A stretch of 64,000 nucleotides of DNA from NCBI GenBank assembly GCA_004799545.1, contig SSMU01000020.1, positions 104,214 through 168,213 on the forward strand, given 5' to 3'. This DNA comes from Phenylobacterium sp. (GTDB lineage Bacteria; Pseudomonadota; Alphaproteobacteria; Caulobacterales; Caulobacteraceae). The position numbers and the translations under genes are program-made. Shown in pieces: positions 25,408 through 33,410 of the stretch (positions are counted from its first letter, which is position 1; each line of letters starts with the position of its first letter). Under the pieces are notes generated by a model. It did no database searches and was not told the DNA's origin. It saw nothing but the letters and a program-made list of their open reading frames with translations.

Positions 25408-25602
25408 CCGTCTCTCCCAAGCCTGGACGAACGGGCGGCGCGCCGTCGCGGACGGACGGCTGGCCGGCCTCGCCAAGAGCGCGGCTCAAATCGGTGGATC
25501 GCCCCAACCCGCCGCAATCAACGCTGTGACTGGAAACCGGGTACGCAGCTCCGCGGCGAAGCTCGGAGCCGCTACGATCGGATGTTGCGCAGGCGATCTT
25601 GG

Positions 25603-25620
25603 CTGTGACCTAGGTCACAG
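25603..25620. promoter_or_regulatory. CRP/FNR-like palindrome TGTGAC-N4-GTCACA (site 3), upstream of the TIR operon
   Basis: CTGTGACCTAGGTCACAG is a perfect 18-bp palindrome about 200 bp upstream of the TIR-gene ATG, in the only intergenic space that can hold the operon promoter (25408-25655). It has the same half-sites as the dyads at 5834 and 6078, so one regulator may bind all three. Confidence 0.6.
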
Positions 25621-25655
25621 ACTCTCTGAGGGCGGAGGCTCTGGGGAGGTTGTCG

Positions 25656-26639
25656 TCAGCCCGCGACCTCGGCCACGCCGGCCGCGCCGTCCTCGTCCCC
25701 CCAGGCGACGCGCCTGGCGTCGGGGGTCATGGCGAGGGCGGTGATCGGGGAGCCCTTCTCGGCCTTCAGGGGGATGATCTTCTGGCCGGCCAGGTCGCAG
25801 GCCCAGACGCGGCCGTCGTCGAGGCCGGCCGCCACCCAGCCCAGGCCGGGCGCCGCGGCGACGCGGACCACCAGGGCGCTCTCGTCGTAGCCCACCTCGG
25901 CGGCCTGCTTGCCCATCGGCCCGGTGGAGCCGGCGAACGGCCAGATCACCACGCCGTTGGCGCCCGAGGTGGCCAGCATATTGCCCCGCGCCAGGAAGGT
26001 GAGGCTCTTCACCTTGGCCGGATAGCCGCCCATGCGCATGTTCTTCTCGTCGGCGATCCGCCAGCCGTGCAGCTGGTTGTCCTGCATGGCCGAGACCAGG
26101 AACCTGCCGTCCGGCGAGACGGCGAGGGCGACGTGGCTGCCGGCCCATTTCAGCAGGCTGGGCTTCTGGCCCTCGATGCGGGCGTACCAGAGGGCCACGC
26201 CGCCATAGGTGGCCGCGGCCAGGCGCCGGCCCTTGGGATCGAAGGCGAGGTCGGCGACCGACTTCTCATGGACGAAGGTGCGGGCGAACTTCGGGTCGGC
26301 CGCGTCGCGGACGTGCAGCTCGCGGCCGGCGGCGAAGGCGATCAGCCTGCTCTCCGGCGAGGCCGCGACGGCGTCGATCCAGCGGCCCGGGAGCGCGGCG
26401 ATCTGCTCCGCGCCCGAGTCCACGCCCGGGGCCCGCGACCAGACCAGGCGGCCGTCGTCGCCGCCGGTGAGCAGGCCCTCGCCGGAGGGATGGACGGCGG
26501 CGGCCAGCACCGCCCCGTCGTGCGCCTCGACGACCTCGCCGGCCTCGAACCGCACCGTGCCGTCGCCGAGCGCGAAGGCGGCGCGGCCGGCGGCGTCGAA
26601 CAGGGCGGCCGTCACATAGGCGTCGAAGCTTGCGTTCAT
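25656..26639 (-). CDS. WD40 repeat protein
   Basis: The 327-residue product consists of degenerate WD40-type beta-propeller blades. It has repeated phrases such as VAAVHPSGEGLLTGGDDGRLV, AFDPKGRRLAAATYGG, ALAVSPDGRFLVSAMQDNQLHGW and AMTPDARRVAWGDEDG, with no signal peptide or membrane helix. It is likely a cytoplasmic scaffold with an unknown partner. It lies directly upstream of the TIR operon on the same strand, with about 250 bp and a palindrome between them. It might belong to the same system, but the spacing argues against one transcript. Confidence 0.8.
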   Translation of the reverse strand: MNASFDAYVTAALFDAAGRAAFALGDGTVRFEAGEVVEAHDGAVLAAAVHPSGEGLLTGGDDGRLVWSRAPGVDSGAEQIAALPGRWIDAVAASPESRLIAFAAGRELHVRDAADPKFARTFVHEKSVADLAFDPKGRRLAAATYGGVALWYARIEGQKPSLLKWAGSHVALAVSPDGRFLVSAMQDNQLHGWRIADEKNMRMGGYPAKVKSLTFLARGNMLATSGANGVVIWPFAGSTGPMGKQAAEVGYDESALVVRVAAAPGLGWVAAGLDDGRVWACDLAGQKIIPLKAEKGSPITALAMTPDARRVAWGDEDGAAGVAEVAG

Positions 26640-26868
26640 GCCGCTCCCCTAGATCGGCGGAGCCGCCTGCGGAACCCCCGTTCTGACGGCCGCGCCGAGA
26701 ACGCAGGTCTCGGATCGGCGCGGATTCCTAGCGGTGAGCGCAGGCCGCCCCGCCGCCTCCCGCCCGCCAAGCGCTTCGGGCTTTACTTTCTTGGGACGGC
26801 TTGCCAAAGGTCAGCCGAACTCTAGACGCGGGCGCGGAAGACGCCGCCCAAGGGAAGGAAGACGACAT

Positions 26869-27315
26869 ATGGCTGCAAAGCTGGGCGGTCAGGGAGGCGG
26901 ACGTTTCAGCCTCGGCCAGAACAGCGACATCAACGTCACGCCGTTCGTGGACGTGATGCTGGTGCTCCTCATCATCTTCATGGTGGCGATTCCCGCCGCG
27001 ACGGTGTCGATCAAGCTCGACCTGCCGCCGGCCATCCCGCCGCCCCCCGGCACCAAGGTGAAGGAGCCGGTGCTGATCAACATCCAGCAGGGCGGCAACG
27101 TCTTCGTCGGCGACAAGGCGACCAACCTGGACAGCCTGATCACCGACCTGTCGGCCAAGCTGGCGCAGGACGATCCGACCATTCCACCGCCGCAGCAGCG
27201 GGTCTACATCCGCGCCGACAAGTCGGTCCGCTACGGCGACTTCATGGCGGTGATGAACACCCTGCAGGGCAACGGCTTCTACCAGGTGGCCCTGATCAAC
27301 GAAGAGCTGGGCTAG
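26869..27315 (+). CDS. exbD: ExbD/TolR family biopolymer transport protein (orphan)
   Basis: ExbD works with ExbB and TonB to pass proton-motive-force energy to outer-membrane receptors. The 148-residue product has the N-terminal SDINVTPFVDVMLVLLIIFM motif, containing the essential membrane Asp, then a periplasmic domain (VYIRADKSVRYGDFMAVMNTLQGNG). I start at the ATG at 26869, preceded by AGGGAAGGAAG. No exbB or tonB flanks it, unlike the usual operon, but a TonB-dependent receptor follows within 150 bp. A strong terminator ends the gene. Confidence 0.92.
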   Translation: MAAKLGGQGGGRFSLGQNSDINVTPFVDVMLVLLIIFMVAIPAATVSIKLDLPPAIPPPPGTKVKEPVLINIQQGGNVFVGDKATNLDSLITDLSAKLAQDDPTIPPPQQRVYIRADKSVRYGDFMAVMNTLQGNGFYQVALINEELG

Positions 27316-27340
27316 GCCCTTCGCACACCGAACCCTGAAG

Positions 27341-27371
27341 GGCCCGCCGGCAAGCCGCCGGCGGGCCTTTT
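27341..27371 (+). terminator. Rho-independent terminator after exbD
   Basis: A perfect 11-bp GC-rich stem (GGCCCGCCGGC/GCCGGCGGGCC), 5-nt loop, then TTTT. It isolates exbD from the downstream receptor operon. Confidence 0.85.
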
Positions 27372-27464
27372 CCATTTCCGGCGTCGGGCGTGGAACCTTC
27401 GCCGTCACACAAGCGTTGCCGTGCGGGCTTTCGGCGGCTTAATGCCGGGACGGCCTTGGGGGGT

Positions 27465-29393
27465 TTGGATTTGCGCGTTCGGGTCGCAACCACGGTGCTT
27501 TGCGCCCTCACCGGCGCCGCGCTCACGGCCAGCGCCGCCCACGCCGACGCGGTGGCGCCGGGCGAGGCCGCCGTCGAACAGCTGCGCGGCCTGTCGATCG
27601 AGGACCTGGCCAACGTCCAGGTGACCACGGTTTCGCGGCACGAGGAGTCGCTCGCCCAGGCCCCGGCCTCGGCCTATGTCATCACCCATGAGGAGATCGT
27701 CCGGTCGGGCGCCCAGACCCTGCCGGAGATGCTGCGGCTGGCGCCCAACCTCTACGTCGCCCAGAGCTCGGCCTATGGCTATGTGATCACCGCGCGCGGG
27801 CTGAGCGGCAACTCCAGCTTCCAGAACTTCTCCAACAAGCTCCTGGTGCTGATCGACGGGCGCAGCGTCTACACGCCGCTGTTCTCGGGCGTCTCCTGGG
27901 ACCTGCAGGACGTGCTGCCCGAGGACATCGACCATATCGAGGTGATCAGCGGCCCGGCCGGCACGCTCTGGGGCGCCAACGCCGTGGAAGGGGTGATCAA
28001 CATCATCACCCGCAAGAGCGGCGACACCCAGGGCGGTTTCGTCTCGGCCGGCGGCGGCGAGCTGGAGAGCAGCATCGGCCTGCGCTACGGCGGCAAGATC
28101 GGCGACCAGGCCACCTGGCGCATCTACGCCCACGGCTACAAGGGCGACAGCCTGGACACCCCCACCGGCGGCAGCGCCCACGACGGCTTCGACCGGGTGC
28201 AGGGCGGCTTCCGCGTCGATTGGGCGGCCTCGGACAAGGACACCCTGTTCCTCGAAGGCGACGCGCTCGACGGCTCCGGCGACCAGTTCGACAACATCAG
28301 CGGCGGCAATGTCACCGGCCGCTGGAACCACCTGTTCGCCGGCGGCTCGGACCTGCAGGTGCAGGCCTATGTGAACCGCGAGGCCGAAGGCCACGACATC
28401 ACCGGCGGCGTCCCCCTGTGGCTGAACAGCTATGACCTCGACGTGCAGCACAGCCTGTCGCTGGGGGCGCGCAACGACTTCGTCTGGGGCGGCGAGGTGC
28501 GGATCACCCAGTACCGGATCGAGCCGGACGGCGGCCTCGCGTTCCAGCCGCCGCGCCGGACGCTGAACCTGGCCGACCTGTTCGCACAGGACACCTTCGC
28601 CCTGGCCTCCAGCCTGAAGCTGACGCTCGGCCTGAAGCTGGAGCACGATCCGTTCTCCGGCTGGTCGCCGATGCCGAACGCGCGCCTGGCCTGGACGCCC
28701 AATCCGACCACCCTGATCTGGGCCGCGGCGTCACGGGCGATCCGCGCGCCCACGCCGTTCGACGACGACGTGCGCGAGACGGTGGGCGGAAGCCTGTTCC
28801 TGCATGGCAATCTCGACTTCCAGCCGGAGCGGCTGACCGCCTACGAACTCGGCGCGCGGCTACAGCCGACCAGCCGGATCTCGCTGTCGGCCACCGCCTT
28901 CTACAACGTCTATGACGACCTGCGCAGCATCGAGGCGACGCCGGTCACGCTCATCCCGCTGTTCTGGGGCAACGGCGTCCAGGGCCACACCTACGGCCTG
29001 GAGGCCTGGGGCAACTTCCAGGCGGCGCCCTGGTGGCGGCTGTCGGCCAGCGTCGACCTCCTGAAGGAGGACTTCAACATCAAGCCGGGCTTCCTGGCCC
29101 TGGGGGGCATCTCCGAGGTGGCCGACGACCCGAAGCGCCAGGCGATGCTGAAGTCTTCCATGGACCTGGGCCCGGCGGTCACCTGGGACGCGCAGCTGCG
29201 CTACGTCAGCGCCCTGCCGGACCCCGCCCTGCCCGCCTATACCGAGCTCAACACACGCGTAGGCTGGCGGGTGAGCCCGAAGCTCGAACTGTCGCTCTCG
29301 GGGTTCAACCTGTTGCACGCCCGGCACGTGGAGCTGCCGGGGGCCAGCGCCGTGCCGCGCACCGTCTTCGCCGAGCTGCGCTGGGGCTTCTGA
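27465..29393 (+). CDS. TonB-dependent receptor
   Basis: This is a predicted outer-membrane receptor of about 642 residues. A signal peptide (VRVATTVLCALTGAALTASAAHA) precedes a segment with SIEDLANVQVTTVSRHEE, the TonB-box region. The plug follows (SAYVITHEEIVRSGAQTLPEMLRLAPN, LLVLIDGRSVYTPLFSGVSW, DHIEVISGPAGTLWGANAVEGVINI), then the barrel, ending in an aromatic terminal strand (LRWGF). Start is uncertain; I chose the TTG at 27465 at the head of the signal peptide, although a longer GTG form exists. The next gene starts at the base after its stop, so receptor, YfiR and kinase form one operon. Confidence 0.88.
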   Translation: MDLRVRVATTVLCALTGAALTASAAHADAVAPGEAAVEQLRGLSIEDLANVQVTTVSRHEESLAQAPASAYVITHEEIVRSGAQTLPEMLRLAPNLYVAQSSAYGYVITARGLSGNSSFQNFSNKLLVLIDGRSVYTPLFSGVSWDLQDVLPEDIDHIEVISGPAGTLWGANAVEGVINIITRKSGDTQGGFVSAGGGELESSIGLRYGGKIGDQATWRIYAHGYKGDSLDTPTGGSAHDGFDRVQGGFRVDWAASDKDTLFLEGDALDGSGDQFDNISGGNVTGRWNHLFAGGSDLQVQAYVNREAEGHDITGGVPLWLNSYDLDVQHSLSLGARNDFVWGGEVRITQYRIEPDGGLAFQPPRRTLNLADLFAQDTFALASSLKLTLGLKLEHDPFSGWSPMPNARLAWTPNPTTLIWAAASRAIRAPTPFDDDVRETVGGSLFLHGNLDFQPERLTAYELGARLQPTSRISLSATAFYNVYDDLRSIEATPVTLIPLFWGNGVQGHTYGLEAWGNFQAAPWWRLSASVDLLKEDFNIKPGFLALGGISEVADDPKRQAMLKSSMDLGPAVTWDAQLRYVSALPDPALPAYTELNTRVGWRVSPKLELSLSGFNLLHARHVELPGASAVPRTVFAELRWGF

Positions 29394-29939
29394 GTGACGC
29401 GGCGAGGCTCAGGATGGATCGGCGGGGCCCTGCTGGCCCTGGCTACGCTCGCCGCCACGCCCACGCGCGCCGAAACCGGGGCGCTCGAGCAGGCGGTGAA
29501 GGCCACCTACCTCTACAAGCTGGCGCCGTTCGTCGCCTGGCCGCCGGGCGCCTTCAACGCGACCGATGACCCGCTGGTGATCTGCGTCCAGGGGGCCGAC
29601 GCCTTCGCGGGCCTGGTGGACCGCGCCGCGGCCGGCCAGCGGGTGGGGCCGCATCCGGTGCTCGTGCGCCGCCTGGCGCGGCTGGAACGCACCTCCGGCT
29701 GCCACGTGGCCTATGTGGCCGGCTCACAGGCCCAGTCCACCGCCCAAGCGCTGGCGGCGGTCAGCGGGTCGCCGGTGCTGACGGTGACCGACGCCGAGCG
29801 CGGGCCAGCCCGCGGCATCGTCCACCTGGTGCTGAACAGCGGCAAGGTGCGGTTCTCGGTCAACATCGGCCAGGCGGAGGCGGGCGGCCTGGCGGTGAGC
29901 TCGAAACTGCTGGCGCTGGCCCTGGAGGTCTCGCGATGA
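29394..29939 (+). CDS. YfiR family (DUF4154) periplasmic protein
   Basis: The 181-residue product has a signal peptide (GWIGGALLALATLAATPTRA) and the YfiR/DUF4154 core: EQAVKATYLYKLAPFVAWPPGAF, LVICVQGADAFA, CHVAYVAG and RFSVNIGQAEAGGLAVSSKLLALA. In Pseudomonas YfiR is a periplasmic repressor of a membrane signalling partner. The GTG start directly abuts the receptor stop. The end overlaps the kinase start by 4 bp, suggesting it relays a signal between the two. Confidence 0.88.
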   Translation: MTRRGSGWIGGALLALATLAATPTRAETGALEQAVKATYLYKLAPFVAWPPGAFNATDDPLVICVQGADAFAGLVDRAAAGQRVGPHPVLVRRLARLERTSGCHVAYVAGSQAQSTAQALAAVSGSPVLTVTDAERGPARGIVHLVLNSGKVRFSVNIGQAEAGGLAVSSKLLALALEVSR

Positions 29940-31705
29940 CCTCCCGAGCCGCGGCCTGGACCTTGCCCGGCATCACCGAGCGGCGGCTGACCACCCTGGC
30001 CTGGATCAGCGCGCTGGCCCTGCTGGCCCTGGGCGCCCTGCTCAGCGTGCGCAACGAGAGCGCCTTCCGGCACGAGATGGGGCGCCAGACCAACGCCCAG
30101 GCCGACATCCTGGCCGCCAGCGTCACCGCCGCCCTGGCGTTCGACGACCGCCTGGCCATGCGGCAGTACGTGGACGCCCTGAAGGCCAATCCGGGAATCT
30201 CCGCGGCGGCGGTCTATGACGGGCAGGGCAACCAGCTGGTCAGCCTGCGGCTGGGCGACGCCCCCGCCCCACCCGCCCACGCCGCGCCGGTCAGCACCTT
30301 CTGGCGGATGGGCCGGGTGCTGGCGACGCGTCCGGCGGCCGAGCAGGGCCAGGTGCTGGGCTATGTCTATCTGGAGACCCGCCAGGACTCGCTGAGCGAC
30401 GTGGTCAACCGGCACACCGGGGTGGGCCTGCTGACCATCATGGGCCTACTGCTGCTGATCCTGGTCAGCCTGGCGGCGGCGCAGCTGCAGGCCCGCGCCG
30501 GCCAGCTGACCATCGCCAACGACCGCCTGACCGAGGAGATGGAGGCCCGCGCCCAGGCCGAGGAGGCGCTGCGCCAGAGCCAGAAGATGGAGGCGCTCGG
30601 CCAGCTGACCGGCGGCATCGCCCACGACTTCAACAATCTGCTGCAGGTGATCCAGGGGGCGCTCGAGCTGATCCGTCGGCGGTCCAGCGACGTGGCCCGG
30701 GTGGAGACCTGGGCGCAGAACGGCCTGCAGGCCGCCGACCGCGGCGCGGCCCTGACCCGCCAGCTGCTGGCCTTCTCCCGCACCCAGAAGCTGGACCTGC
30801 GGCCCTTCGTGGTCGCCGAGCTGGTGGCCGGGATGCGCGAGCTCCTGATCCGCACGCTCGGCCCCAACATCGAGCTCACCCTGGCCCTCGACACCGACCG
30901 CGTCCCGGTGCTGTCGGACCGCACCCAGCTGGAGCTGGCGATCCTGAACCTGGCGATCAACGCCCGCGACGCCATGCCGGAAGGCGGGCGGCTGGTGATC
31001 CGCACCCAGCCGACGGTCATCGAGACCGACCCGGTGCTCGAGGCGGGCGAATATGTGGCGCTCAGCGTCACCGACAGCGGCGAGGGCATGCCGGCCGAGG
31101 TGATCGCCCGGGCCTTCGATCCCTTCTTCACCACCAAGAGCATGGGCAAGGGCACGGGGCTGGGCCTGAGCCAGGTCTATGGGGTGGCGCGGCAGGCGGG
31201 CGGCGAGGCGCGGATCGCCAGCACGCCCGGCGAGGGCACGACAGTGACCGTGCTGCTGCGGCGCTCCGAACAGGCCGCCGAAGCGGAGGCTGAGGCGAGC
31301 GGGCCGGACCCGATCCTGGCGCCGGCGGCCGGGGCCACGGTGATGGTCGTCGACGACGACACCCAGGTGCGCGCCTTGCTGATCGAGACCCTGAACCTGC
31401 TCGGCTACGAGGTGCTGGAGGCCGACGGCGGGGCCACCGCGCTGGAGGTCCTGGCGACCCGGCGGCCGGACGCCATGCTGCTCGACTTCGCCATGCCGCA
31501 GATGAACGGCGCCCAGGTCGCCGACCGGGCGCGCAAGCTGTGGCCCGACCTGCCGATCGTGTTCGCCAGCGGCCATGCCGACACCGCCGCCATCAAGGCC
31601 GCGGTGGGCGACGGCGCCCGCATCCTGCGCAAGCCCTTCGACATGAACGAGCTGGCCCGCACCCTGAACGGCATCCTCGGCCGCACGCCGGCCGACGCGG
31701 GCTGA
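29936..31705 (+). CDS. hybrid sensor histidine kinase with CHASE8-like sensor and receiver
   Basis: The 589-residue protein has membrane helix 1 (about 20-38) and a periplasmic CHASE8-like region (40-160; ADILAASVTAALAFDDRLAMRQYVDAL). Membrane helix 2 (162-182) and a helical linker follow. The kinase core has its phospho-acceptor His230 in GGIAHDFNNLLQ and the N, G1 and G2 boxes (LNLAINARDAMP, VTDSGEGMP, GKGTGLGLSQVYG). A C-terminal receiver has Asp517 in LLDFAMPQMNG. CHASE8 kinases commonly accompany YfiR-type proteins. No separate response regulator is nearby. Confidence 0.93.
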   Translation: MTSRAAAWTLPGITERRLTTLAWISALALLALGALLSVRNESAFRHEMGRQTNAQADILAASVTAALAFDDRLAMRQYVDALKANPGISAAAVYDGQGNQLVSLRLGDAPAPPAHAAPVSTFWRMGRVLATRPAAEQGQVLGYVYLETRQDSLSDVVNRHTGVGLLTIMGLLLLILVSLAAAQLQARAGQLTIANDRLTEEMEARAQAEEALRQSQKMEALGQLTGGIAHDFNNLLQVIQGALELIRRRSSDVARVETWAQNGLQAADRGAALTRQLLAFSRTQKLDLRPFVVAELVAGMRELLIRTLGPNIELTLALDTDRVPVLSDRTQLELAILNLAINARDAMPEGGRLVIRTQPTVIETDPVLEAGEYVALSVTDSGEGMPAEVIARAFDPFFTTKSMGKGTGLGLSQVYGVARQAGGEARIASTPGEGTTVTVLLRRSEQAAEAEAEASGPDPILAPAAGATVMVVDDDTQVRALLIETLNLLGYEVLEADGGATALEVLATRRPDAMLLDFAMPQMNGAQVADRARKLWPDLPIVFASGHADTAAIKAAVGDGARILRKPFDMNELARTLNGILGRTPADAG

Positions 31706-31712
31706 GGACGAT

Positions 31713-32099
31713 CTAGAACCCGTTGCCGTTCCGGCGGACGTGGTCGCAGATGGTGCGGTAGTCGCTAGTCAGCTCGTCGCCGATGGCCAGGTTGCGGGCC
31801 GCGCGGTCCTCGCCGAACGAGATGGCGTTGGAGACCGTGCTGGGCGCCTCGGAGTGGTTGAAAAACCGCCCGTTGTCGCCGCACAGCACATAGAGCCCGG
31901 TCGCCTCGTGCCAGGTGCAGTAGGTCTCGAGGTAGCTGCGCATGTGCGGCGGCAGGGAGGCCAGCTCGTCGGGCGTGTAAACCCGGTCGATGCGGGCGTC
32001 GAAGCGCCAGATCAGCTCGCCGGCCTTCACCGGCTGGGTGAGGAAGACGCCCAGGCCGTGGATCGGGCTGGGACGTAGGTCGGTCTCCACCATCATCAT
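31713..32099 (-). CDS. SET domain-containing protein
   Basis: The 128-residue product is a minimal SET domain. It begins HGLGVFLTQPVKAGELIWRFD, then has the core signature RFFNHSEAPSTV for cofactor and substrate binding and the closing GDELTSDYRTI with the family tyrosine. SET enzymes transfer methyl from S-adenosylmethionine to protein lysines; bacterial targets are mostly unknown. The post-SET zinc cysteines are absent. It stands alone, with its stop 8 bp past the end of the convergent kinase gene. Confidence 0.85.
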   Translation of the reverse strand: MMMVETDLRPSPIHGLGVFLTQPVKAGELIWRFDARIDRVYTPDELASLPPHMRSYLETYCTWHEATGLYVLCGDNGRFFNHSEAPSTVSNAISFGEDRAARNLAIGDELTSDYRTICDHVRRNGNGF

Positions 32100-32200
32100 G
32101 AGGTTGGTCTATGCCCGGACTGGTTGCGGCGTATGCCCCGATTAGCACGTGACGCAGAGATGGCGAGCCGGTTCCATCGGCTGATCCACAAGCCGCCCGC

Positions 32201-33337
32201 TTATTGGGCGATGCAGGCCTCGAAACCCTGCCGCAGGGCGGCTTCGTCGAGGTTGCGGCCGATGAACACCAGGCGGGAATAGCGGTGCTCGTCGGCGCGC
32301 CAGTCGCGCTGGAAATCGCCCTCCAGGATCATGTGCACGGCCTGGAAGACCAGGCGGCGCTCCTCGCCCTTGACGTCGAGGATGCCCTTGGCGCGCAGGA
32401 TGTCGGGCCCCTGGGTCTGCAACAGGGTGTTGAGCCAGGCGGTGACCTTGCCCGCGTCCAGCGGCTTTTCGGTGCTCAGCGAGACGCCACGAATCCCGCT
32501 TTCGGCCACGTGGTCGTGGATGTGGCCGTGCGCGTGGTGATCGTGATCGTGGCCATGCCCCTCATGGTCGTGATCGTGGTCGCAGTCCTCGTCGTGGACG
32601 TGGCCGGCTTCGCCGTGCGCCGGGTTGAGGAACTCCGGCTCCAGGTCGGTGATGCGGGACAAGTCGAAGGAGCGGCGGCCGAGGATGGCCGACAGCGGCA
32701 CCTGGCTGCGGGTCGTGCGGTGGATCGGGGCCAGGGGATTGAGCGCGCGGATGGCGCGCTCCACGTCGCGCAGCTCGGCCTCGGTGACCAGGTCGGTCTT
32801 GTTGAGCACGATCTGATCGGCGAAGGCGATCTGCTCGGCGGCTTCCTTGGAGTCCTTCAGCCGCAACGGCAAGTGCTTGGCGTCGACCACGGTGGTGACG
32901 CTGTCGAGCCGGGTCTTGGCGCGCACGTCCTCGTCGACGAAGAAGGTCTGGGCCACCGGCGCCGGATCGGCCAGGCCGGTGGTCTCGACGATGATCGCGT
33001 CGAAGCGGCGGCCGCCCTTCTGGGTCTGGCGCTTCATCAGGCCCGAGAGCACCCGGATCAGGTCGCCGCGCACCGTGCAGCAGACACAGCCGTTGGACAT
33101 CTCGAAGACCTCTTCATCGGACCCGACCACCAGGTCGTTGTCGATGCCGATCTCGCCGAACTCGTTGATGATCACCGCATAGCGCTTGCCGTGGTCCTCG
33201 GTGAGGATGCGGTTGAGCAGGGTGGTCTTGCCGGCGCCGAGATAGCCGGTGAGCACGGTGACGGGGGTCTTGCCGGAATCTGACTCTTGGGCGGTTTCCG
33301 GGGGGTTCGCGGGGGCGGTCTCGCTCATGGGCGACAT
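32201..33337 (-). CDS. COG0523 (CobW/ZNG1-like) metallochaperone GTPase
   Basis: The 378-residue product is a G3E GTPase. It has the P-loop GYLGAGKTTLL (residues 31-41), the metal-binding CVCCT motif (Cys84, Cys86, Cys87), a VETTGLADP switch region, NKTD for guanine specificity, and the CobW_C domain at the end. Between the domains lies a His/Asp-rich metal-binding stretch (HDEDCDHDHDHEGHGHDHDH). The family delivers zinc or other metals to client enzymes. Divergent transcription from a metal exporter across a Zur-box-like dyad supports zinc. The first ATG is used; a second lies 9 bp in. Confidence 0.9.
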   Translation of the reverse strand: MSPMSETAPANPPETAQESDSGKTPVTVLTGYLGAGKTTLLNRILTEDHGKRYAVIINEFGEIGIDNDLVVGSDEEVFEMSNGCVCCTVRGDLIRVLSGLMKRQTQKGGRRFDAIIVETTGLADPAPVAQTFFVDEDVRAKTRLDSVTTVVDAKHLPLRLKDSKEAAEQIAFADQIVLNKTDLVTEAELRDVERAIRALNPLAPIHRTTRSQVPLSAILGRRSFDLSRITDLEPEFLNPAHGEAGHVHDEDCDHDHDHEGHGHDHDHHAHGHIHDHVAESGIRGVSLSTEKPLDAGKVTAWLNTLLQTQGPDILRAKGILDVKGEERRLVFQAVHMILEGDFQRDWRADEHRYSRLVFIGRNLDEAALRQGFEACIAQ

Positions 33338-33350
33338 GTAGGCCGCCGGC

Positions 33351-33386
33351 GGCGATTTCCAAAGAGGCGGCGATTTCCAAAGAGGC
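33351..33386. repeat. exact 18-bp tandem duplication in the divergent promoter region
   Basis: GGCGATTTCCAAAGAGGC occurs twice without a gap, just upstream of the COG0523 gene start. It changes promoter spacing between that gene and the Zur-like dyad. Confidence 0.85.
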
Positions 33387-33393
33387 TCTGGGC

Positions 33394-33406
33394 GTTATAC
33401 CGTAAC
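33394..33406. promoter_or_regulatory. Zur-box-like dyad between COG0523 and CDF genes
   Basis: GTTATACCGTAAC is an inverted repeat with GTTA/TAAC ends. It is close to the GTTAT-rich dyads bound by Fur-family Zur repressors in alphaproteobacteria. It lies 57 bp upstream of the COG0523 start and ends 4 nt before the CDF start codon. The assignment is by resemblance and context. Confidence 0.45.
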
Positions 33407-33410
33407 ACCG

